Positions 1 through 4,586 of a stretch of 50,902 bases of DNA are shown here, piece after piece. Every line of letters begins with the position of its first letter. Position 1 is the first letter of the stretch. This stretch comes from a virus. The DNA lies in the IMG/VR virus record IMGVR_UViG_3300032087_005175, positions 1-50,902 of that record; one strand, written 5' to 3'. The notes beneath the pieces are model-generated. The model had not been told where the DNA came from. It searched no databases and worked only from the letters and a program-made list of their open reading frames with translations. The position numbers and the translations under genes were made by a program.

Positions 1-86
1 GGGGTATATAAACCGATGTACACTTTGCCGTTATCGTATCCCTCAAATCCAACGAACATTCCAAAAATCGTGTAGAGCGTCATCAT
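1..86 (-). CDS. Hypothetical protein, partial (runs off the left edge)
   Basis: Only the first 28 codons are inside the window. The reading begins MMTLYTIFGMFVGFEGYDNG and stays open to the edge. A GGAG Shine-Dalgarno sequence lies 8 nt before the first ATG, and a second ATG follows directly, so the start may be at 86 or 83. It is the last visible gene of the leftward small-gene cluster. No family is recognised. The real-gene call rests on the ribosome binding site, strand agreement with its neighbours and the open frame. Confidence 0.6.
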   Translation of the reverse strand, partial: MMTLYTIFGMFVGFEGYDNGKVYIGLYT

Positions 87-275
87 TTTTCATTCTCCGT
101 GGGTTATCCTTGCCAATACTTTATATATCGACCATCCACACTGAATACTTCACAAAAAAATAAAAATTTTGGGCTTGATTTTCGCTGGCTATTTCCATAC
201 AATCGAACCGCCCACATTGGGTGGTACAACCCCCCATTGGGGGTAGAAAAAGCCCTTTTCCCCTCTGCTGGGGGA
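87..275. other. Non-coding stretch with three palindromic GC hairpins
   Basis: I see no convincing gene here. On the plus strand the stretch holds CCCACATTGGGTGG (211-224), CCCCCATTGGGGG (231-243) and CCCCTCTGCTGGGGG (260-274). These are members of the palindrome family described for the left arm. The promoter of the gene at 1-86 should lie here, but no convincing -35/-10 pair is visible. Confidence 0.6.
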
Positions 276-392
276 TTACACCCTGAATACCCACCTAGTA
301 AACATATAAGTAAATAGTAAATGGTAACCCATAGCGAAAGCCCACCCGTACTCTCGTAAGAATGGTTCCAGTGTAAATAGTGGCTCAGGCAT
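276..392 (-). CDS. Small hypothetical protein, 38 aa
   Basis: This 38-codon frame starts MPEPLFTLEPFLREYG and ends WVFRV. Its start lies 6 nt after the stop of the preceding tiny gene, with a GAGG ribosome binding site overlapping that stop. The middle and end are aromatic and hydrophobic (WAFAMGYHLLFTYMF), which could be a short membrane segment. It is the third gene of a tightly packed leftward cluster (467-769, 399-470, 276-392). No family is recognised. The call depends on spacing and the ribosome binding site only. The stop is followed at once by a GC hairpin (260-274) that may end the transcript. Confidence 0.45.
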   Translation of the reverse strand: MPEPLFTLEPFLREYGWAFAMGYHLLFTYMFTRWVFRV

Positions 393-398
393 ATTCCC

Positions 399-470
399 TC
401 ACAAACAAATGAATACCACACTCACCACACACATAATAACAGCGTAACAAATCACCATAGACAATATCAT
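399..470 (-). CDS. Tiny membrane peptide, 23 aa
   Basis: This 23-residue frame (MILSMVICYAVIMCVVSVVF plus ICL) is hydrophobic from end to end, as expected for a single membrane-spanning helix. It has three cysteines and no charged residue. Its ATG overlaps the TGA stop of the preceding gene in the classic ATGA arrangement, so it is probably translated by coupling. GGGG in the end of that gene can serve as the ribosome binding site. The role is unknown. Small phage membrane peptides can act in lysis, superinfection exclusion or envelope signalling, but nothing here decides between these. Confidence 0.5.
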   Translation of the reverse strand: MILSMVICYAVIMCVVSVVFICL

Positions 471-769
471 TTTGTTCCCCTTACTGGTAAGTTCCTGATC
501 TGTTGCAGCACATCCGCAACCTGTCCAAAGTTCAAGAATCCGCAAACGTCACTAGTGACCGGAGTATCGTACACTATAGAACCATCGCTGTCAAGCACAG
601 CAACCTCGAATAGCCCCTCCTTTGCACCATAACTACCACTATTCCAGATCACACTAGCACCGTAGCCGTTACTATAGTAGTATTGTTTTTGGTAGTGTCC
701 TTCGCCAAACCCTGGAACCTTGCCCGTAAAGTTTGCTTCGACGCATTGTAGTGTGTTTACTTGTGTCAT
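467..769 (-). CDS. Conserved phage hypothetical protein, 100 aa
   Basis: The protein starts MTQVNTLQCVEANFTG and has a middle of the form GYGASVIWNSGSYGAKEGLF followed by EVAVLDSDGSIVYDTPVTSD. I recall this pattern (YGxSVI, EGLFEVAVLD, YDTPxTxDVxGxL) from many small phage proteins of unknown function, so it looks like a conserved early gene. The start is supported by AAGGAG a few bases before ATG and by an excellent upstream promoter (797-825). Its stop codon overlaps the start of the 23-aa membrane peptide downstream. No catalytic motif is visible. Confidence 0.8.
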   Translation of the reverse strand: MTQVNTLQCVEANFTGKVPGFGEGHYQKQYYYSNGYGASVIWNSGSYGAKEGLFEVAVLDSDGSIVYDTPVTSDVCGFLNFGQVADVLQQIRNLPVRGTK

Positions 770-796
770 TTTTTTCTCCTTACTTCCTATATCGAA

Positions 797-825
797 ATTC
801 TACCACAAAAACTTTAGCGTGTCAA
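797..825 (-). promoter_or_regulatory. Sigma70-type promoter for 467-769
   Basis: Read on the minus strand, TTGACA (825-820) and TAGAAT (802-797) are separated by exactly 17 nt. The start codon follows about 28 nt after the -10 box. The -35 box lies inside the last codons of the upstream gene 814-1026, where TTG ACA encodes Leu-Thr just before its stop. Confidence 0.85.
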
Positions 826-1026
826 GCGGCCACGAGAAATTTCTCGTCCGAGTCTATCCTCAATGATAAACCTGGCCGGAACAATACTTCTCACACATTC
901 GGCAATCTTGCCATTTCGAGAAAACTTGTTGCGAACAATCGTTTCCAACGTGCGAGCATTATCGTGGTGGAACGTGTTGGTCAGTCCACCGTCACTGTTC
1001 AAAAGTTTAGCAGTGTACATTTCCAT
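814..1026 (-). CDS. Hypothetical protein, 70 aa
   Basis: This small basic protein begins MEMYTAKLLNSDGGLTNTFH and ends GREISRGRLTR. It lies 15 nt after the gene at 1042-1179 and is preceded by a purine-rich GAGAGAAAGAA leader, the same style of ribosome binding site as other genes of this arm. It probably shares the transcript from the promoter at 1223-1251. Its 3' end carries the -35 box of the next promoter. No family is recognised. Confidence 0.7.
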   Translation of the reverse strand: MEMYTAKLLNSDGGLTNTFHHDNARTLETIVRNKFSRNGKIAECVRSIVPARFIIEDRLGREISRGRLTR

Positions 1027-1041
1027 TTCTTTCTCTCTTTC

Positions 1042-1179
1042 TCAACCAACGGTTATTTCGTCATCACTCTCATCACTGATCACCACACAATGCTCTCCGC
1101 ACCGTGGGCAAATCTCGTGGTCAATTTGTGAACCGTACATCGGTTCGTTGCAGCAATCTGATTGAATCATCATTCCCAT
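1042..1179 (-). CDS. Small Cys-rich (zinc-ribbon-like) protein, 45 aa
   Basis: The frame begins MGMMIQSDCCNEPMYGSQID and ends in an acidic tail. Cysteines at residues 9, 10, 24, 27 and 31 form CC and CPRCGEHC motifs typical of small metal-binding folds. AGGAG lies about 9 nt before the ATG, and a strong promoter (1223-1251) sits upstream. It is clearly related to the protein at 2948-3094: both have SDCC and then CPxCGEHCxVIS followed by an acidic end. Structural zinc binding is inferred. The biological role is unknown. Confidence 0.75.
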   Translation of the reverse strand: MGMMIQSDCCNEPMYGSQIDHEICPRCGEHCVVISDESDDEITVG

Positions 1180-1222
1180 TTTTCTTTCTCCTAAACTTTC
1201 TTTCCTTACTTCTTATATCGAC

Positions 1223-1251
1223 ATTCTAGCACATGGAACTTTAGCTGTCAA
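1223..1251 (-). promoter_or_regulatory. Sigma70-type promoter for 1042-1179 and 814-1026
   Basis: Minus-strand TTGACA (1251-1246) and TAGAAT (1228-1223) have a 17-nt spacer. The spacer and the bases just downstream (TCGATATA, then AAGTAAGG) closely resemble the promoter at 797-825, so the two are probably copies of one cassette. Confidence 0.85.
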
Positions 1252-1271
1252 GCAAAATTTTTTGATTTTTT

Positions 1272-1478
1272 TTATTCCCAATTTTTGTATCGCAACCGCA
1301 GCACACCAGCAGCGGCACGGATGCCATTTTCGATAGCTTCACGATCATCCCCCTCAAGGGTGGGGAGATGCTGTTGAGCAACACGAAGCCAAGTCCGAAC
1401 TGTAAAATTGTTCAGCTTGTGGAATTTTTCTTGCAATTCAAAAACACTGGGAACACGACTCATTTCCAAAACACTCAT
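1272..1478 (-). CDS. Hypothetical protein, 68 aa, paralogue of 2089-2274
   Basis: The frame is open further upstream, but a sigma70 promoter (1507-1535) lies inside that extension, so the long form is unlikely. I choose the start MSVLEMSRVPS because an AGAGAG leader like that of neighbouring genes precedes it. The next upstream ATG (MKEREL) would place the start almost on the transcription start. The second half (TVRTWLRVAQQHLPTLEGDD and an Ala/Arg-rich helix) resembles the protein at 2089-2274 (TVLDIWIEVAEQRIPNLRGE). The two look like a duplicated helical family. Function is unknown. Confidence 0.7.
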   Translation of the reverse strand: MSVLEMSRVPSVFELQEKFHKLNNFTVRTWLRVAQQHLPTLEGDDREAIENGIRAAAGVLRLRYKNWE

Positions 1479-1506
1479 TTCTAACTCTCTTTCTTTCATG
1501 CTTGCC

Positions 1507-1535
1507 ATTATACCATAATTATCGTCATTTGTCAA
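1507..1535 (-). promoter_or_regulatory. Sigma70-type promoter for 1272-1478
   Basis: Minus-strand TTGACA (1535-1530) and a perfect TATAAT (1512-1507) have a 17-nt spacer. This promoter decides the start of the gene at 1272-1478, because the longer frame would begin upstream of it. Confidence 0.85.
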
Positions 1536-1640
1536 TAGGTTTCTTGAAAAAATTCTCGATTTTTGTGTCAAGAAAATTTGACAAAACTTTTTCATTTTTC
1601 GGCACGTTTGGCACGAGGTTTGCTGGCTGTTTGCATAATT

Positions 1641-1655
1641 TAACCCGAAGGGTTA
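1641..1655. repeat. Perfect hairpin TAACCC-GAA-GGGTTA
   Basis: A 6-bp perfect inverted repeat with a 3-nt centre lies in the gap between 1272-1478 and 1700-2029. Read on the minus strand its RNA would be CCC-UUC-GGG, a stable UUCG-type tetraloop stem. It has no T-run, so it is not a canonical terminator. Confidence 0.6.
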
Positions 1656-1664
1656 GCTAGTACA

Positions 1665-1689
1665 GGGGGGTCAACCCCCCATAGGTGGG
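1665..1689. repeat. Compound G/C palindrome GGGGGGTCAACCCCCC plus hairpin
   Basis: GGGGGGTCAACCCCCC is directly joined to ATAGGTGGGG, so the central C-tract can pair with either flanking G-tract. The GTCAACCCCCC part also occurs at 2079-2089 and 2326-2336. At those two places it abuts a -35 box on the minus strand. Confidence 0.75.
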
Positions 1690-1699
1690 GAAAAGCGCT

Positions 1700-2029
1700 T
1701 TACTCCCCCTCGAATGGGGAGGTTTCCTCCTCAGATAAGCTAGCATACTGAGCAGCCAACGCAGCCACCCGTTCGGGGGATCCTGGTTTGCCTACTGGGA
1801 ACCGCATACGATCTTCACCCCCTATAAGGCGGGGATCAGCTTTTGGGCTTTTGATTCGCAATTCCCGCAAGCCTGAGCGTGAAAACTTCAATACCTTTTC
1901 ACTCTGCACCATACCACCATCGGCGGTAGTCTTTTGGCAAGGAATGGCGATACCCTTCCAGACTGAGGATACTTGATTCCAAGCATTGCGAGTGATCGGG
2001 AACTGCGACATCATTTTTTCGGTACTCAT
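1700..2029 (-). CDS. Hypothetical protein, 109 aa
   Basis: The start MSTEKMMSQFPITRNAWNQV is chosen over an upstream ATG because it follows a GAAAGAGAGAAAAAA leader and a promoter (2055-2083). The protein has a Trp-containing N-terminal part, a basic middle (SRSGLRELRIKSPKADPR) and an Ala/acidic C-terminus. Two GC palindromes lie inside the coding sequence (1703-1721 and 1817-1834). The first sits at the extreme 3' end and encodes the terminal residues (TSPFEGE), so the palindrome has shaped the protein end. No family is recognised. Confidence 0.65.
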   Translation of the reverse strand: MSTEKMMSQFPITRNAWNQVSSVWKGIAIPCQKTTADGGMVQSEKVLKFSRSGLRELRIKSPKADPRLIGGEDRMRFPVGKPGSPERVAALAAQYASLSEEETSPFEGE

Positions 2030-2054
2030 TTTTTTCTCTCTTTCTTGTGTGTGA

Positions 2055-2083
2055 AGTATACCAAAAGTTTTTTGTGCTGTCAA
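2055..2083 (-). promoter_or_regulatory. Sigma70-type promoter for 1700-2029
   Basis: Minus-strand TTGACA (2083-2078) and TATACT (2060-2055) have a 17-nt spacer. The -35 box is directly preceded by the G-tract of a GC palindrome (2081-2099). Confidence 0.85.
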
Positions 2084-2088
2084 CCCCC

Positions 2089-2274
2089 CTATCGGGTGGC
2101 TAGCTCTTTTCTTGCATGAATCAAGGCCCGCATGACGGACAGTTGTTCTTCACCCCTCAGATTAGGGATGCGTTGTTCGGCAACCTCAATCCATATGTCT
2201 AGGACAGTGGTGCCCATATCTGCGAAATATTTAGCGTAGCAGTTAGCGGTAGGGTAAATCTTAACATTTTGCAT
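2089..2274 (-). CDS. Hypothetical protein, 61 aa, paralogue of 1272-1478
   Basis: The start MQNVKIYPTANCYAKYFADM follows AGGAG with good spacing. The frame extends 12 codons further up, but that part lies in the promoter leader. The C-terminal two thirds align by eye with the protein at 1272-1478: TV-x-x-x-W-x-x-VA-(E/Q)-Q-x-x-P-x-L-x-G-(D/E) and then an Ala/Arg helix. Both are short and probably all-helical. The stop codon is inside the GC palindrome at 2081-2099. Function is unknown. Confidence 0.7.
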   Translation of the reverse strand: MQNVKIYPTANCYAKYFADMGTTVLDIWIEVAEQRIPNLRGEEQLSVMRALIHARKELATR

Positions 2275-2300
2275 TTTCAATTCTCCTAAGTGTGAAACAG

Positions 2301-2330
2301 ATTCTAACAAAACTTTTCCTGCGGTGTCAA
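2301..2330 (-). promoter_or_regulatory. Sigma70-type promoter for 2089-2274
   Basis: Minus-strand TTGACA (2330-2325) and TAGAAT (2306-2301) have an 18-nt spacer. The palindrome CCCCCCTCGCTAGGGGG (2331-2347) directly abuts the -35 box, the same arrangement as at 2078-2099. Confidence 0.85.
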
Positions 2331-2364
2331 CCCCCCTCGCTAGGGGGCTGGTTTAGATACTACA

Positions 2365-2892
2365 CTATGCCACGATCACCCCCTCCTCTGAGGGATCCCA
2401 TAGGATCGTTGGGATTTTGCTGTTCGTCATGTCGCCCCGAAAGTAGATATCGTATCCTTCCGACTTGCGTTTGGCGTTTGATGCCCACCGTTTGACGTCT
2501 CGACTACTAGCAGTCTTAACTACTACCCCATTGGTGGGGTGTACGAAAGCGAAAAACAGAATGTCGAATAGTTCAGGCTTGACGCCGCAGAAATAATACT
2601 TTCCCGACGTTGGGCCGAGTAGACTAGACTTCACTTCACCCCGAACAATCCTACCCCCCACGTAGAGGGATATGTCATGAGTATGAGCACAACCCCCCAT
2701 ATGGGCGGAGTCTATGCCGAATCGTTTCATATGATCGACAATCATAAGCTCAACGCTAGTCCCCCTATCGGTGGGGGACATTTGAGCTAGGTCGAAACTA
2801 AGCTCACTCTTTTGGGGGGTATATACTTGGTTGTCGCCTCGCTTGCTGGCAATGGCATTTTTTGCGTTAGCTAAATCAAGCATTGTAAACAT
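2365..2892 (-). CDS. Putative PD-(D/E)XK superfamily nuclease, 175 aa
   Basis: The frame is open to 3060, but the start MFTMLDLANAKNAIASKRGD is chosen because a promoter (2922-2951) and the end of another gene lie upstream and an AGGAAAAAA leader precedes it. The core holds a conserved-looking Glu helix (SVELMIVDHMKRFG), then HDISLYVGGRIVRGEVKSS. The Asp, followed about a dozen residues later by Glu-x-Lys, is the usual PD-(D/E)XK arrangement of restriction enzymes and Holliday-junction resolvases. A role in cutting host or foreign DNA, or in recombination, is inferred. Five GC palindromes are embedded in the coding sequence (2378-2395, 2525-2540, 2651-2671, 2692-2708, 2759-2779) without breaking the frame. 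Confidence 0.7.
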   Translation of the reverse strand: MFTMLDLANAKNAIASKRGDNQVYTPQKSELSFDLAQMSPTDRGTSVELMIVDHMKRFGIDSAHMGGCAHTHDISLYVGGRIVRGEVKSSLLGPTSGKYYFCGVKPELFDILFFAFVHPTNGVVVKTASSRDVKRWASNAKRKSEGYDIYFRGDMTNSKIPTILWDPSEEGVIVA

Positions 2893-2921
2893 GGGTTTTT
2901 TCCTAGTGGTGATTTTTGTCG

Positions 2922-2951
2922 AGTCTACCATATTGTATCGGCAATCGTCAA
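2922..2951 (-). promoter_or_regulatory. Sigma70-type promoter for 2365-2892
   Basis: Minus-strand TTGACG (2951-2946) and TAGACT (2927-2922) have an 18-nt spacer. The stop codon TGA of the upstream gene 2948-3094 is part of the -35 box. Confidence 0.7.
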
Positions 2952-3094
2952 GCGGAAATTTCATATTCTTCCGAAATAACTTCGCAATGCTCACCGCAAG
3001 CGGGGCAGCATTGGGCATCGTCACGGCAGTATTCGCCGCAGCAGTCTGAAACGTATGCAATTTCGATTCTAGTGTATTCTTCGATTCTACTCAT
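2948..3094 (-). CDS. Small Cys-rich (zinc-ribbon-like) protein, 48 aa
   Basis: The start MSRIEEYTRIEIAYVSDCCG follows GGAG at 8 nt. Seven cysteines (residues 18, 19, 23, 29, 30, 33, 37) include CPACGEHC. The match to the protein at 1042-1179 (SDCC, CPxCGEHCxVIS, acidic tail) shows a duplicated family. Binding of one or two zinc ions is inferred. A zinc-ribbon of this size could bind nucleic acid or a host protein. Its promoter is not clear from the sequence. Confidence 0.75.
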   Translation of the reverse strand: MSRIEEYTRIEIAYVSDCCGEYCRDDAQCCPACGEHCEVISEEYEISA

Positions 3095-3546
3095 TTTCGA
3101 TTCTCCAAAAGGTTTCGTTTTCAATACTAGTGTATAATGCAATCACCGTGCCATTCGGAAAAAAATTTTTTTGCCTAGAAAATAGGGCTTTTTTTATCGT
3201 ATCCCCCATTGGTGGGTGAGGCATTTTGCTACAAAGTGTAGCTTTTTGCAATGAATCTTGCAACACACCCCCTATCGGTAGGGTAAAATTTCAGATTTTG
3301 TCTCATAGTTGGACAAATTGTAGTTATATCCCCCATAAGAGGGGAATAGAAGCTATTATCCCCCAAAAGGGGGGAAAAGCTGTTTCGCTTGTCGCTTGGA
3401 AGCATACCCCCCAAAAGTAGGGTAGGATAATCATACCCCCATTAAGAGGGGTGGGTTTTTTTGTTTGCCACCATAGAGGGGATCACCCCCCCAAAAGCGG
3501 GGGGGCATCTAAACACAATAGGCACCCTCTCAAAAAATTAACCGAT
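3095..3546. repeat. Gene-free stretch with a dense cluster of GC palindromes
   Basis: About 450 bp contain no convincing gene. At least seven palindromes sit here (3203-3508), roughly one every 25-75 bp towards the right end, culminating in CACCCCCCCAAAAGCGGGGGGG (positions 3484-3505). A weaker hairpin with a T-run (GCCTA-gaaaa-TAGGGC, about 3173-3196) could end transcription. The 3' end of the gene at 3547-3765 and the leader of 2948-3094 bound the stretch. Confidence 0.7.
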
Positions 3547-3765
3547 TTAATTTATGTTTATGTTATCGGTACTCTGTTTCTTTCGTGGCCTGCCCCTACT
3601 TTTCTTTACATTCTCTTTTCGTCTCTGTTGGCGCACCATATCAGATGTAACATTCTCACCACTAATTTTGCTCATTCTAGCAGCAATTTCTCTATCTGTC
3701 ATAGTTCCCGCATTATCCTTTATAAACCCTCGCTCTGCAGCACTCCACTTCTTATAATTAGCCAT
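3547..3765 (-). CDS. Small HTH / AT-hook-like DNA-binding protein, 72 aa
   Basis: The protein starts MANYKKWSAAERGFIKDNAG and continues with a helix-turn-helix-like segment (MTDREIAARMSKIS). A very basic part with SRGRPRKK follows, which has the RGRP core of an AT-hook. The N-terminal pattern (E-x-x-F/Y-I-K-x-N, then IAA-x-(M/L)) matches the start of the protein at 4579-5385. It is transcribed away from the late operon, with the divergent control region 3766-3844 between them, so it may regulate the switch from the left arm to the late genes. That role is inferred from position and DNA-binding features. Confidence 0.7.
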   Translation of the reverse strand: MANYKKWSAAERGFIKDNAGTMTDREIAARMSKISGENVTSDMVRQQRRKENVKKSRGRPRKKQSTDNININ

Positions 3766-3781
3766 TTTAATAGTCCTTACA

Positions 3782-3824
3782 TTGACAAAAGGTGTATACT
3801 ATTTAATATAATACGAATTACACC
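3782..3824 (+). promoter_or_regulatory. Divergent control region: promoter, GTGTATA motif, inverted GGTGTA repeat
   Basis: Plus-strand TTGACA (3782-3787) is followed after 19 nt by TATAAT (3807-3812), a usable but stretched sigma70 promoter. Inside the spacer lies GGTGTATA (3791-3798), the motif that recurs before late genes. GGTGTA (3791-3796) is mirrored by TACACC (3819-3824), so the minus strand also reads GGTGTAAT towards the HTH gene. The pair may be an operator, or a phage-type promoter in each direction. Confidence 0.6.
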
Positions 3825-3844
3825 AGTTTTTGCAAGGAGCTATT

Positions 3845-3991
3845 ATGACTAAATCGGTTGATTCCACACTTTGCGTTAAAGCCTGTGCCAATGTTGATGT
3901 AACTCAGGATCTAGAAAAATGTGAAGGAAAATGCGTCAGAGAATTACTAGATGAGCAAAAAGAAAAAGAAAACCAAAAAGAATCTAGCTAA
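3845..3991 (+). CDS. Small Cys4 protein, 48 aa, first gene of the rightward operon
   Basis: The frame begins MTKSVDSTLCVKACANVDVT and ends in a Lys/Glu-rich helix (ELLDEQKEKENQKESS). Cysteines at residues 10, 14, 26 and 30 (C-x3-C-x11-C-x3-C) suggest a paired-helix disulfide or metal site. AAGGAG precedes the ATG by 6 nt, the best ribosome binding site in the area. Its last 41 nt overlap the start of the sigma factor gene in another frame, so translation is probably coupled. No family is recognised. A partner or modulator of the sigma factor is possible but speculative. Confidence 0.7.
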   Translation: MTKSVDSTLCVKACANVDVTQDLEKCEGKCVRELLDEQKEKENQKESS

Positions 3992-4586
3992 CGGAGTAAC
4001 AGAAGAAGAGTTTTTAACCGTTTTAGACAACATAAGCAAACGGCTAGGAAACAAATTCAAATTCGGCTATCATACCTTTGAAGATATGAAGCAGCAAGCT
4101 GCAATATTTGCCCTAGAAGGACTAGAACGATACGACAATAAAAGACCATTAGAAAACTTCCTATGGACCCATGTTCGTAACCGCCTTTTTAATTATAAAC
4201 GAGACAATTATCAAAGGCCCGATAAACCTTGTTTAACCTGCCCCTTTTATGATAAGCACTTTCAAAAAAGCGACAGTCAATGCACTGAGTATAAAGACAT
4301 TAGCGAGTGCTCACTTTACTCATCATGGCTCGAACGAAACTCGGCCAAAAAGAACATAATGAAACCAGTAGGAATAGACAGCCTTAGTTTTAATTTTGCC
4401 AATAAAACAGATGTTGACCAAGAAGTGTCCAACGAACAAATATTTGAAATTATAGAAAGCAACCTGCCCACACAATATCGTGAACTTTATCTTAGATATC
4501 GCTATGGCGACAAAATCAATAAAAACGACCAAAACAAAATTGTAAATATCATACGTAAAATCCTAGAGGAAAATAAAGATGGCTAA
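3951..4586 (+). CDS. Phage RNA polymerase sigma factor-like protein, 211 aa
   Basis: Residues about 38-88 (FGYHTFEDMKQQAAIFALEG, then LENFLWTHVRNRLFNYKRDN) match sigma70 region 2, the part that binds core polymerase and opens the -10 box. A Cys4 segment (C94, C97, C111, C120, beginning DKPCLTCPFYDK) follows and looks like an inserted zinc-binding element. The C-terminus (residues about 160-205) is a helical region that could act like region 4. The size is like T4 gp55-type late sigma factors. It heads the packaging operon and probably redirects host polymerase to late promoters. The N-terminus is a poly-lysine run. The start overlaps the preceding gene. Confidence 0.75.
   Translation: MSKKKKKTKKNLANGVTEEEFLTVLDNISKRLGNKFKFGYHTFEDMKQQAAIFALEGLERYDNKRPLENFLWTHVRNRLFNYKRDNYQRPDKPCLTCPFYDKHFQKSDSQCTEYKDISECSLYSSWLERNSAKKNIMKPVGIDSLSFNFANKTDVDQEVSNEQIFEIIESNLPTQYRELYLRYRYGDKINKNDQNKIVNIIRKILEENKDG

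Larger units (their letters stand above)
210..3508. repeat. Dispersed family of short C-tract/G-tract palindromes, about 20 copies
   Basis: Recurrent units have the form C4-7, a 3-8 nt centre, G3-7. Copies are at 211-224, 231-243, 260-274, 1349-1365, 1665-1689, 1703-1721, 1817-1834, 2081-2099, 2152-2167, 2331-2347, 2378-2395, 2525-2540, 2651-2671, 2692-2708, 2759-2779, 3203-3218, 3267-3284, 3328-3347, 3358-3375, 3404-3424, 3434-3455 and 3484-3508. Typical examples are CCCCCTATCGGTGGGGG and CCCCATTGGTGGGG. The arms are conserved while the centres vary (ATTGG, TATCGG, ATAAGA, AAAAG). Copies lie both between and inside genes, in different reading frames. I found no comparable unit in the remaining 47 kb by eye. 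Confidence 0.85.

Noticed and set aside
104-421. Minus-strand frame of 105 codons
   Set aside because: It crosses the GC palindromes with an odd composition, has no good ribosome binding site and overlaps the better supported small frames at 276-392 and 399-470.
733-1131. Plus-strand frames opposite the left-arm genes (for example 733-1131 and 863-1165)
   Set aside because: They run antisense to genes with proper promoters and ribosome binding sites on the minus strand.
1624-1668. Fourteen-codon frame MQTASKPRAKRAEK on the minus strand (about 1594-1638)
   Set aside because: It is very short, without a clear ribosome binding site, and starts just inside the UUCG hairpin. Too little support to call.
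3203-3508. CRISPR-like array of repeats
   Set aside because: The units are short palindromes with irregular spacing and different centres. There are no identical repeats with constant-length spacers and no cas genes.
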